Source of the DNA: Thermoplasmata archaeon M9B2D
GTDB lineage: Archaea; Thermoplasmatota; E2; DHVEG-1
NCBI GenBank assembly: GCA_002900555.1
Contig: MUGD01000018.1
Coordinates: 1 to 24,009, forward strand
Direction of reading: 5' to 3'
Length of the DNA: 24,009 nucleotides
Of the stretch, positions 15,107 to 22,498 are shown in pieces. A program made the translations under genes and the position numbers. The notes below the pieces were generated by a model that did no database searches, had not been told where the DNA came from, and saw only the letters and a program-made list of their open reading frames with translations. Positions within the stretch are counted from its first letter, which is position 1. Each line of letters starts with the position of its first letter.

Positions 15107-15400
15107 TTACTCGGTTATCTCTTCGTCATCAAGAAGAGACTCGTCATTTTCAACTTCATCTGCAATCCGTGAGAGCTTAGCAAATTGACAAGAGAAAAAA
15201 TACGAGATAAGCCCAAGGCCAAGGAAAAGAATCGCAAATGCAAGGATGATGCCAACAACATCGTCATTCAACTGAAGAAGATGGACCACTGCTTCAAGAG
15301 TGTAAAGGATGAAAAAGACACATCCGATGATCAGAAAAAATTTGCAGAAAAACCCGGACTTAAAATCAGTATGTGCAGAAAAAAAATGTTTCTTACCCAT
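15107..15400 (-). CDS. small membrane protein of unknown function, two transmembrane segments
   Basis: I do not recognise this family. The protein is 97 residues from ATG 15400, or 103 from an upstream GTG at 15418. A basic and aromatic N-terminus (MGKKHFFSAHTDFKSGFFCK) is followed by two long hydrophobic segments (FFLIIGCVFFILYTLEAVVHLL and VVGIILAFAILFLGLGLISYFF), then a strongly acidic tail (EVENDESLLDDEEITE). Both termini are probably cytoplasmic. The ATG overlaps the end of the prefoldin gene by 8 bases, so the two genes are co-transcribed and probably coupled. The overlap and a well-formed membrane topology support a real gene. Confidence 0.65.
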   Translation of the reverse strand: MGKKHFFSAHTDFKSGFFCKFFLIIGCVFFILYTLEAVVHLLQLNDDVVGIILAFAILFLGLGLISYFFSCQFAKLSRIADEVENDESLLDDEEITE

Positions 15401-15770
15401 TGAGGTTTCCTGCTCCACCAGCGAGTTTTAAGGAATTTTCCACCTTGCTTTGTAATTCGGTGAGTCTCTCTCTGCTGCGCCCCTCTTGTTTTTCCAACGT
15501 GGTTTTTCGCAGCTCCAGTGACTCTTTAGTTGCTGTCAATTCTTTTATAATATCGCTTTTTCCTTTAGTTTTGATAAGCAGGGCTCCGATGCTTTTGTAA
15601 ATGGGTGTTTTCTCAGTCACTGCCTCGATTTCCTTTAACGCCTCTTCGGTTTCTTTAAGCTGAATCTCAACTTGTTGTCGTTGTTGCGTAATCATCTGTA
15701 GTTGTGCTCGTGCCTGCTGTAATCTATTGATTTGATCTTGCAGTTGAGGGGAAAGTTCTTCACCTGGCAT
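15393..15770 (-). CDS. pfdB: prefoldin subunit beta
   Basis: Subunit of the jellyfish-shaped chaperone that passes unfolded proteins to the thermosome. From ATG 15770 it has 125 residues, near the usual 115-125. It shows a long helix with heptads (LQDQINRLQQARAQLQMITQQRQQVEIQLKETEEALKEI), the central beta-hairpin region PIYKSIGALLIKTKGKSDIIKEL, and a second long helix (ESLELRKTTLEKQEGRSRERLTELQSKVE). This start is chosen over ATG 15824 because the extra 18 codons contain the TATA box (15811-15820), and AAGGAG precedes ATG 15770. It forms an operon with the small membrane protein gene downstream. Confidence 0.9.
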   Translation of the reverse strand: MPGEELSPQLQDQINRLQQARAQLQMITQQRQQVEIQLKETEEALKEIEAVTEKTPIYKSIGALLIKTKGKSDIIKELTATKESLELRKTTLEKQEGRSRERLTELQSKVENSLKLAGGAGNLNG

Positions 15771-15810
15771 TCTGTTTTGTCTCCTTTCGGGGGTAATATT
15801 CGCATCCTTC

Positions 15811-15820
15811 TTAAATATAT
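15811..15820 (-). promoter_or_regulatory. TATA box of the prefoldin operon
   Basis: ATATATTTAA on the minus strand is a near-consensus TATA. The expected transcript start near 15790 lies just before AAGGAG (15781-15786) and ATG 15770. This rules against the longer reading frame beginning at 15824. Confidence 0.55.
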
Positions 15821-15858
15821 TCATTCATACGAAACTTTCTACAAAAAGCATGCATATG

Positions 15859-15929
15859 TTTATAATAGAAAATATTATATAGAAAGATAAGAATATGAAC
15901 ATACAGAAGAACTTTCTTCAATTCAGGAG
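15859..15929 (+). promoter_or_regulatory. promoter and SD of the C25-like peptidase gene
   Basis: TTTATAATA (15859-15867) is a TATA candidate; a second AT-rich stretch, AATATTATATAG, follows at 15871-15882. AGGAG (15925-15929) is an SD eight bases before ATG 15938. The 167-bp space to the divergent prefoldin gene holds only these elements. Confidence 0.45.
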
Positions 15930-15937
15930 ATTACCCT

Positions 15938-18835
15938 ATGAATAAAAATGATAAAATTATCGCAGTCATTGGAGCCATCGTTCTTGTTATTGCTGCAATC
16001 GGTGTATATACATGGCAGCCTTCTGGAATTGCTGAAGACCTTTCATCTATTGATACGTATCTTTCTATTACCAGCAGCTTTGCTGAAACTCCTCATGCTA
16101 TTGCTGTCTCTGATGTTAATCCTTTTTTACCTTTGATAGCAACTCCGCTTGCTGTCCATTATGATACTCAGGGAAACCAAGAAGTTATCCCATTGTATGT
16201 TCAGAACTTTACAAACCCGTCGCGTGCAGTGACAAGGGCTATGAACGAACAAATCGGTATACCTGTTGATGTTATTTTAGATGAGAGACAAACTGCAGAA
16301 GCATGGTCGGTGTACATAGCAACGAAATATTGGAGTAAAAGCGATGCTGCTCTTCTCATTCAAAATGATGAAACAGGATACACCTTGGGTGTTATGGCCA
16401 CGCCTCTTGCCTCCTATCTTTCCATCCCAGTTTTTATCACCAATGGAACAACCACATCCGTCCAGTCAGCACTGAATACTCTTGGAGTAGAAATGACTAT
16501 CGTCTGTGGCGATAATGTAAAGGGGTTTGGAAAAATACTAAGATTTACCGATATCGACGATATTGTTGATGCCTCAGCAAGTTTGATTGAACAGAAGTTT
16601 GGTGCGGTTGAATATCTTACGATTACTAATCCGAAAGACGCTTGGCCGCCGGAAGTCCTGGCAAGTACACATTATACACTTGGACCAAAAACAATGAATA
16701 CCATGGCAACAACCGAGCTGCTCACCGCACTTAGAGGTGGCGATGCTCTCGTTGATACCTACACGATTCCTGAGGATTATAAATACGCGCTTATCAAATT
16801 CAAAGGAATCAATATGAATCCAGAAAACGTCGATGATTTAGGGGATAACGTTGTTTTCTTTTCCGGCCCGATGCTTGATGATGTCCCTGCTCAACTTCAA
16901 AAATTTGAGGCATATGCAGGTGGCACGGCAATGGGCGGTGTTCCTGTCCGAGATTCAACTGGGAGAATAATAGAGGATATCACCTATAATGAGGCAGTGG
17001 TCTATGACAGAGGTGGTGTTACATACCAGGTCCTTGCAACACCGCAATGGCTTGCTACGAATCAAGGTCAGGTGAAAGTCGAGGTTACCATCGAAAAACT
17101 CAATGATTCCATCTATCCGATGATGAAAGGGCTTTCTTCCATCGCCCCCTATCTGACCGCTTACCACAAAGGACTAATTTACGGCAAACCAGAATTTGCC
17201 TTCGCGGCAAACGACGACACCCTCTACCTTGGGAAACCCTGCCCAGGGTTCTACATGCCTAGGCGTAATCCAAACCTCGTCCCAGCATCAAATGCCCACG
17301 TCTTCCGGATCCATGAGCAGATAAATGCTCTGCTCGCCGGCCTTGCAGATATAACGGTTGAAAAAACACAGGACCTTAAAATCCTCCGTGAGCATTACAA
17401 GACTAATCCGATCTATATCGCCCTTGTTGGGGACGGAACCGTCTTACCACAGATTATCTATAACTCCTCAATTGAGCCTGTATCAGTTGAGGATACGAGC
17501 TACTTCTGGGGAGGTGGTATCCCAAGTGACTTTATCTATGGGAACATAGACCCAAACCCTGGCGATTGGTCAAACCGTGCAAAAGACCTATATAGCGATA
17601 ATGAGGATCATTTCCCATATCAAGAAAACATAATCGGGCGGATTACTGGATGGGATGTACAGGATGCATCAGCATTAGTCGCACGAACGATATACTATAG
17701 CGAAATCGTCAATGACCTTGGGGATTGGAAGAATACCGCTGTCGTTCAGCTGGGTGGTGGGAATGATTTCCAAAAACCATTTTTACGGTATAAGCTCTTC
17801 GGCGAGATCCTTGGTATTGTTGCTCATGGGGATCCAATGAAAGTCACCACGGGTGCGTCGTACTTTAACGGCCTTGCCCTAACAGAAACAGTAGAATCCC
17901 TTGGATTTGATACAACGTATGTGCGGGAAAACGAAGCAGGTTTCCAAGGGTATAGCAACGAGGCAATCCAGAAACTTAAAACCGCGAATCTTCTGAATCG
18001 ATTTTTGATGTCAAAGCGTCAGTTACGTACTGCAGTAGGTGAGCAGGTTGTCCGAGGAAAAGCATTGCAGGAAAACTCGAATTTTATTTTGGCAAATGCG
18101 CATGGACAGCAACATCTCTTCACCATGGGGGATGTTGGCGTAAACAGCCTTGGCCTTGGTCTTCCTAACGGGATACTTAATAAGATTCTGCAACAAGTAT
18201 CCTCGATTTTTGGATATGGGCCGGGATATGCGCTATCCGATCATATGTATTATAACCCGAGAAACGTTGAAAACATGAATCTCGGTCCGTCTTTCCTATG
18301 GATTGAGAGCTGTATATGCGGTAAATTCGATGGGGTCTACCCCCCGCAAAGCATCACGCAAACATATCTGCATGCTGGATGTAATGTAATTGTCTCTTCG
18401 ACAACTACATCAAATATCCCCGGTGGGTACTTGGAACCAAAGAACACACACTATGATTTCCCAGGGCAGGCCCTTATTCGCTCGATTCAATGGGCGATTA
18501 AGGCTCGACAGGGGATTTACCCTGATCAGCATTTCGGCTTTAAGGTGTACACCGATACCCTCAATCAACTCAAACAAGGGAGCAGAAGTATTGGTGAGGC
18601 GTTTAGAAACGCACGGAACGTCTACTTGCCTGAGGACGCCAGCTGGGAGGTATGGTGGTCACCCCCGCTAGTCTATACCGGTGTCCAAGAATTTGATATA
18701 TTATACCAAGATGATCTTATGAAACAAACTGCTGCTGCATCAGGACTAGATCCTCGGCTTGACAACAAGTTCCAGACGTTCTTTGAGTATCACGTCTTTG
18801 GTGACCCTGCGTTCGTACCCTACATTCCAGGGTAA
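15938..18835 (+). CDS. membrane-anchored C25 (gingipain)-like cysteine peptidase
   Basis: A 965-residue surface protein. A single N-terminal membrane anchor (about residues 6-26) is followed by a region up to about residue 240 that resembles a cell-wall-binding repeat 2 fold (MATPLASYLSIPVFITNG, then MTIVCGDNVKGF). A long middle part follows, and then a clan-CD-like peptidase module: IYIALVGDGTVLP, ANAHGQQH with probable catalytic His722, and FLWIESCICGKFDG with Cys792 and Cys794, either of which could be the nucleophile. It ends with YHVFGDPAFVPYIPG, the FGDP close typical of C25 catalytic domains. Gingipain-type enzymes digest extracellular protein. Which Cys acts, and whether a propeptide is removed, cannot be read here. 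It has its own SD and promoter. It is the second clan-CD peptidase in the window and unrelated in layout to the first. Confidence 0.75.
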   Translation: MNKNDKIIAVIGAIVLVIAAIGVYTWQPSGIAEDLSSIDTYLSITSSFAETPHAIAVSDVNPFLPLIATPLAVHYDTQGNQEVIPLYVQNFTNPSRAVTRAMNEQIGIPVDVILDERQTAEAWSVYIATKYWSKSDAALLIQNDETGYTLGVMATPLASYLSIPVFITNGTTTSVQSALNTLGVEMTIVCGDNVKGFGKILRFTDIDDIVDASASLIEQKFGAVEYLTITNPKDAWPPEVLASTHYTLGPKTMNTMATTELLTALRGGDALVDTYTIPEDYKYALIKFKGINMNPENVDDLGDNVVFFSGPMLDDVPAQLQKFEAYAGGTAMGGVPVRDSTGRIIEDITYNEAVVYDRGGVTYQVLATPQWLATNQGQVKVEVTIEKLNDSIYPMMKGLSSIAPYLTAYHKGLIYGKPEFAFAANDDTLYLGKPCPGFYMPRRNPNLVPASNAHVFRIHEQINALLAGLADITVEKTQDLKILREHYKTNPIYIALVGDGTVLPQIIYNSSIEPVSVEDTSYFWGGGIPSDFIYGNIDPNPGDWSNRAKDLYSDNEDHFPYQENIIGRITGWDVQDASALVARTIYYSEIVNDLGDWKNTAVVQLGGGNDFQKPFLRYKLFGEILGIVAHGDPMKVTTGASYFNGLALTETVESLGFDTTYVRENEAGFQGYSNEAIQKLKTANLLNRFLMSKRQLRTAVGEQVVRGKALQENSNFILANAHGQQHLFTMGDVGVNSLGLGLPNGILNKILQQVSSIFGYGPGYALSDHMYYNPRNVENMNLGPSFLWIESCICGKFDGVYPPQSITQTYLHAGCNVIVSSTTTSNIPGGYLEPKNTHYDFPGQALIRSIQWAIKARQGIYPDQHFGFKVYTDTLNQLKQGSRSIGEAFRNARNVYLPEDASWEVWWSPPLVYTGVQEFDILYQDDLMKQTAAASGLDPRLDNKFQTFFEYHVFGDPAFVPYIPG

Positions 18836-18845
18836 CACCTATTAT

Positions 18846-18853
18846 TTTTTTTC
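18846..18853. terminator. T-rich terminator between convergent genes
   Basis: Eight consecutive T on the plus strand 11 bases after the peptidase stop, in the 30-bp gap between convergent genes. It can end the plus-strand transcript. On the minus strand the same tract reads as A, so tyrS must end elsewhere. Confidence 0.45.
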
Positions 18854-18865
18854 TGTCATTTGTTA

Positions 18866-19909
18866 TTAATCTGCGATAATTCCCATCTCTTTCATTTTCT
18901 TATAATTCTCCGGGTGCTTCTCAAAGAAGAGATGGACTGGTGAAAGAATCTTGTTGATATGGTCCGCTGTTGCGTTCTTCAGATCCAGTGGATGCAGCCC
19001 AGACGCAAAAGACTCTGCAAGAGTATCATAGGATGTGAATTCAAGGTTTCCCCCGAACTTCTCAGGCCGCTGAATCAAGAATGGTTTTCCTTCGAGGTCC
19101 GGGAAGATGACGAACTTGCAGATCTCCATGATGGGGTTTCCCTCGACCTGTTTCTCAGGACAAAATGCCTTACTAAGTTTCTTTTTCACCTCATCAGGGG
19201 TATCATGTATCGAGATCATGGTCTCTGGCTTGCTTTTGCTCATTTTTGCTTCGATTGGGTTCATACGACCATCTGCCTGTAAGCTAGTTAACAACGGTGT
19301 ATGAATCGCGACCGGAGTAGCTTGTCCTATCTTTTTTGCTACATCCCGAGCCAGCATATGGGCGTGACGCTGGTCTGTCCCCCCATAGGCGACATCCAAC
19401 TGAAGGTAGAAAATATCAGAGACCTGCATCGCCGGGTAGAACAATTTTGAGAGGTCTTTTTCTGCTTCCTCTTCTCCGCGTCCCATGATGTCCATCGCAC
19501 GTTTCACACGAGCAACTGATGTTGCTTTCGCAGTCTTTAGCACAAGTTCCCAGTATTTTGCGTCATTTACATAATCGCTTGCGTACACGAACCGTACTTT
19601 GCTGATGTCTACCCCCATCGCTGCGAAACAATCCTGCATGTATCTGCCGCAGAGTTTGATTTTCTCAAGGTCTCCCCCGAGTTTGTCGTTTATGTACGCG
19701 TGCCAGTCAGCAAGCAGCACCGTGAAATCAAACCCACAGGCAAGAAAATCCTTTATCTTGTTGGTACAAATCTTCCATCCAAGATGCACCACCCCCGAAG
19801 GCTCAAAACCGATGTATGCTTTCGGGTTTTGTTTATTAAGTACTGCTTTGAGTTCTTCGAATGTGACGACTTCATCTGTGTTTGCGATAAGTCTTTTAAG
19901 TTTTTCCAT
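18866..19909 (-). CDS. tyrS: tyrosyl-tRNA synthetase
   Basis: A class I synthetase that charges tRNA-Tyr. The 347 residues are typical of the short archaeal/eukaryotic-type TyrRS. EPSGVVHLGWKI carries the HIGH-equivalent HLGW near residues 42-45, KMSKSKPETMISIHD is the KMSKS loop, and FYLQLDVAYGGTDQRHAHMLARDV is the tyrosine/adenylate pocket region (Gly-Gly-Thr-Asp-Gln-Arg). ATG 19909 is preceded by GGTGAAGGAG, a strong SD. It starts 17 bp after the purB stop, so purB and tyrS are one operon. No separate anticodon-binding domain beyond the usual short C-terminus is visible. Confidence 0.97.
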   Translation of the reverse strand: MEKLKRLIANTDEVVTFEELKAVLNKQNPKAYIGFEPSGVVHLGWKICTNKIKDFLACGFDFTVLLADWHAYINDKLGGDLEKIKLCGRYMQDCFAAMGVDISKVRFVYASDYVNDAKYWELVLKTAKATSVARVKRAMDIMGRGEEEAEKDLSKLFYPAMQVSDIFYLQLDVAYGGTDQRHAHMLARDVAKKIGQATPVAIHTPLLTSLQADGRMNPIEAKMSKSKPETMISIHDTPDEVKKKLSKAFCPEKQVEGNPIMEICKFVIFPDLEGKPFLIQRPEKFGGNLEFTSYDTLAESFASGLHPLDLKNATADHINKILSPVHLFFEKHPENYKKMKEMGIIAD

Positions 19910-19926
19910 GACTCCTTCACCTATTC

Positions 19927-21276
19927 CTATCGCGTCAGTTTCTTAACCACGTGATCAACGATTTTATCCGAGACGCCAAGGTAGTTCCGCGGATTCATTA
20001 CCTCCTCAAGTTCCTTTTTCTTTAGTAGTTTTGTGACCTTCGGATTCTCTAGAAGAACAGAGAGGAGTTGTTTATTCTCACGGACTGCCTTTAGCGAGCA
20101 GGTTCTGAGAAGTTCGTGAGCATCACCTCGTCCCATACCTTTCTCCACAAGTCTTGTCATGACTGCTTCAGCCATGGGCAGTCCCTTTGAGTTCTCTAGG
20201 TTCTCTCGCATCCGCTCCGGGTACACCTGTAGGTTCTTAAACACCTTGTTCATCTGAAATACGATCCAATCTGTCATGATTAATGAATGAGGCAGGATGA
20301 ATCGTTCTGAAGAGGAATTACATAAATCACGTTCATGCCACTGGATTGCGTTCTCATAGGTAGGGATGATGAAGCTTCGTATAACCCGGGCAATACCGCA
20401 GACCTGCTCGCAGAGAATCGGGTTTCTCTTCTGCGGCATTGTTGAGGAGCCGACCTGTTTTTTTGCTTCGAAAGCCTCTGATACCTCACCGATTTCGCTG
20501 CGTTGGAGGTTTCTGATCTCTGTGGCGAACTTCTCCATACTACTGGCGATATTCGCAAGTACTGAGACCAACTCGATGTAACGGTCACGACCCACAATCT
20601 GTGTTGCAGCCTCCTCAGTCCCAAGTTTAAGGTCGGTCATGACCAGTTCCTGGATTTTCAACGCATGTTTTCCCATCGCTGCACCTGATCCGACCGCACC
20701 AGACATTTTTCCAACAAGCAACCGTGATTTACATTCATGGAGCCGCTCGAGATGCCGGTCGACCTCCATCGCGTAGATCGACATTTTCAACCCAAAAGTG
20801 ATAGGAATGGAGTACTGCCCATGGGTACGGCCTGCCATAATCGTGTTTTTGTACTCCTTCGCGAGACTGACAAGCGTGACCCGAAGCTCCCGCACCTGGG
20901 ATTTTACAAGGTCAGTTGCCGCTGCGAACTGCAATGCATTGGCGGTATCAACGATGTCATAGCTGGTTGCACCGAGATGCACATATTTTCCAGCGTCACC
21001 TTTGCAGGTCTCACTAAGTGCTTTGGTAACCGCCATGATGTCATGCCTTGTTTCTCTCTCGATTTCATTGACTCTTTTTACGGTGACATACTTCACAGAG
21101 GCTTTCTTTGAAATCTCATCAGCAGCCTTCTTTGAGATATTACCAACAGATGCATGCGCACGGGCAAGTGCTGCCTCTACATCCAAAAGGTATTGTAGTT
21201 TACTTGTCTCGCCAAAGACGTCTTTTATCTCTTTTCTTCCATAGCGGAAATCAAGGGGACAGACAGGGTTCTCCAT
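19927..21276 (-). CDS. purB: adenylosuccinate lyase
   Basis: Splits SAICAR and adenylosuccinate to release fumarate in purine biosynthesis. The 449 residues show the fumarase/aspartase signature GSSTMPQKRNP, the N-terminal VCPLDFRYGRKEIKDVF with substrate-binding Arg/Tyr, RETRHDIMAVTKAL with the catalytic-region His, and GRTHGQYSIPITFGLK with the second conserved His. The C-terminal part (ENPKVTKLLKKKELEEVMNPRNYLG) is the usual lyase tail. No clear SD precedes ATG 21276, so the start may be leaderless or coupled to the gene upstream, which ends 55 bp away. It is followed at 17 bp by tyrS. Confidence 0.96.
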   Translation of the reverse strand: MENPVCPLDFRYGRKEIKDVFGETSKLQYLLDVEAALARAHASVGNISKKAADEISKKASVKYVTVKRVNEIERETRHDIMAVTKALSETCKGDAGKYVHLGATSYDIVDTANALQFAAATDLVKSQVRELRVTLVSLAKEYKNTIMAGRTHGQYSIPITFGLKMSIYAMEVDRHLERLHECKSRLLVGKMSGAVGSGAAMGKHALKIQELVMTDLKLGTEEAATQIVGRDRYIELVSVLANIASSMEKFATEIRNLQRSEIGEVSEAFEAKKQVGSSTMPQKRNPILCEQVCGIARVIRSFIIPTYENAIQWHERDLCNSSSERFILPHSLIMTDWIVFQMNKVFKNLQVYPERMRENLENSKGLPMAEAVMTRLVEKGMGRGDAHELLRTCSLKAVRENKQLLSVLLENPKVTKLLKKKELEEVMNPRNYLGVSDKIVDHVVKKLTR

Positions 21277-21331
21277 AAGGCTTCTGACCTAGAATCGTCT
21301 ATGAGTTAATGTTTTTTTTGGGGCGGTTTTG

Positions 21332-21697
21332 TTACGAGATCTTTTCTAATAAAACAGCAAGCTCCCCAGCGATCTCCTGGATCCGGGGATAGTGGCGTTG
21401 CAGCTTTTCAACAAGCTGTCGGAGCTGAGCAACGGTCCCCATCAGGAGGATCTGTCCTGGGTTTTTTTTCAGCTCAAAGGCATTCCGGGGGATCGCGACC
21501 TCTCCTCCTAGTGAAAGCATGTCTTGTTTGATGATAATTGCATCCTGAAGCACTACCTGTTCAAGTCTGATGACTCTAAAGACTGCTTTGGGGGCCATGA
21601 TGTCATGGCTCCTTGGGTCGCTTCCGATGTTTTGGATTTCTTTTCTTGCGGAGGCAAGTGAGTCAATAGCGATAAACCGAGGGTTATGAGGTACCAT
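21332..21697 (-). CDS. stand-alone protein resembling the N-terminal domain of archaeal dihydropteroate synthase
   Basis: A 121-residue soluble protein. Residues about 34-95 (IMAPKAVFRVIRLEQVVLQDAIIIKQDMLSLGGEVAIPRNAFEL, then GQILLMGTVAQLRQLVEKLQ) resemble, from memory, the segment that precedes the TIM-barrel catalytic domain in many archaeal and some bacterial FolP-like proteins. The barrel itself is absent: the frame ends at 21332 and purB begins 55 bp later. It could be a truncated folP or a separate small domain. No DHPS active-site motif is present, so synthase activity should not be assumed. Its ATG lies about 26 nt from a palindromic TATA box and lacks an SD, which suggests a leaderless message. 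It is co-directional with purB and tyrS. Confidence 0.6.
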   Translation of the reverse strand: MVPHNPRFIAIDSLASARKEIQNIGSDPRSHDIMAPKAVFRVIRLEQVVLQDAIIIKQDMLSLGGEVAIPRNAFELKKNPGQILLMGTVAQLRQLVEKLQRHYPRIQEIAGELAVLLEKIS

Positions 21698-21720
21698 CGG
21701 AGGAGGAAACAGAATCAGTG

Positions 21721-21726
21721 TTATAA
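21721..21726. promoter_or_regulatory. palindromic TATA box serving two divergent genes
   Basis: TTATAA (within GTTATAAG) is its own complement. Its centre is about 27 nt from the minus-strand ATG at 21697 and about 27 nt from the plus-strand ATG at 21751. Neither ATG has an SD. This fits one TBP site directing leaderless transcripts both ways. Confidence 0.6.
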
Positions 21727-21750
21727 GAATCTATGCACATACTCGTGCGT

Positions 21751-22161
21751 ATGAAGGGGGCGTATTTGGTTGTCATGAAGCTTGACAAAGACACCTTGAT
21801 TCAGATTGGGAAACGCAAGGTACTTGGTTTTACGAAAGGATACTACGTCTATGTTGGTTCAGCGTTGCAGGGGTTGAACCAACGGATACGACGACATCTT
21901 CGATATGAGAAGAAGACACATTGGCATATTGATTATCTCCGTCCGTATACAGAGGTTGTTGCCATTTTTTATAAGGAAAATATTGTCAAAGAGGAATGCA
22001 CCATCGCACAAGCTCTCCAGGAGTATTTTGGCAGCATCCCTGGGTTTGGATGCAGTGATTGTTCTTGTGAAAGTCATTTGTTCTTCGGGTCTTCTCAGGA
22101 GATTTCACAGGTAGCATGTGCTCTTGGTATGAAGCCGTATCGTTTGGAGGCAAACCCTTAA
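21751..22161 (+). CDS. DUF123 / GIY-YIG-like protein
   Basis: A 136-residue protein of the DUF123 family, related to the GIY-YIG endonuclease fold. Seen: the strand-turn GYYVYVGSALQGLNQRIRRHLR, matching GIY-YIG with the following Arg helix, then KTHWHIDYLRPYTEV and the Cys-rich end FGCSDCSCESHLFF, both conserved in DUF123. Members also occur fused to endonuclease III. Nuclease activity is inferred from fold only. The start is placed at ATG 21751; ATG 21733 lies only about 9 nt from the TATA box and could not be on a transcript begun by it. CutA follows 25 bp downstream, with its own TATA overlapping this gene's stop codon. Confidence 0.85.
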   Translation: MKGAYLVVMKLDKDTLIQIGKRKVLGFTKGYYVYVGSALQGLNQRIRRHLRYEKKTHWHIDYLRPYTEVVAIFYKENIVKEECTIAQALQEYFGSIPGFGCSDCSCESHLFFGSSQEISQVACALGMKPYRLEANP

Positions 22162-22164
22162 AAT
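22158..22164 (+). promoter_or_regulatory. TATA box of cutA, overlapping the preceding stop codon
   Basis: TTAAAAT covers the TAA stop of the DUF123 gene (22159-22161). Its centre is 26 nt before ATG 22187, which has no SD. This suggests a leaderless cutA-thiI-like transcript. Confidence 0.45.
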
Positions 22165-22186
22165 CATTCTGTCTATTGATTCCTTC

Positions 22187-22498
22187 ATGGTTTCTGTTCT
22201 TTATTCCACAACCGATACCCTTGAATCAGCAAAGATGATCGCGCGTACCTTGGTAAAAGAAAAACTTGCTGCCTGTGTTCATATCATACCTACGATTGAA
22301 TCGATCTATCGATGGCAAGGGAAAATTGAGGAGACAAGCGAATGTGTGCTTCTTGTGAAAACCTCTGATCGGAACGTGCAGAGCACCATTCAGAAAATCC
22401 GTTCCTTGCATCCGTATGAGGTCCCTGAGATCGTCGTGCTTCCACCGGTTGGTGGACTGAAGGAGTATCTTGATTATGTCGATGAGGAGACGGTATGA
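22187..22498 (+). CDS. cutA: CutA1 family protein
   Basis: A 103-residue protein of the CutA1 family, a very stable trimer linked to divalent cation tolerance in bacteria, with unclear cellular role. The diagnostic pattern is complete: VLYSTTDTLESAKMIARTLVKEKLAACVHIIP, IESIYRWQGKIEETSECVLLVKTS, and HPYEVPEIVVLPPVGGLKEYLDYV. The length is standard. ATG 22187 is preferred from the TATA spacing. Its stop overlaps the next start as ATGA (22495-22498), so the next gene is translationally coupled. Confidence 0.95.
   Translation: MVSVLYSTTDTLESAKMIARTLVKEKLAACVHIIPTIESIYRWQGKIEETSECVLLVKTSDRNVQSTIQKIRSLHPYEVPEIVVLPPVGGLKEYLDYVDEETV

Noticed and set aside
15771..15824. Longer prefoldin beta start at ATG 15824, adding 18 residues.
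   Set aside because: The extra codons contain a good TATA box, and an SD precedes ATG 15770. The longer form exceeds the usual family length.
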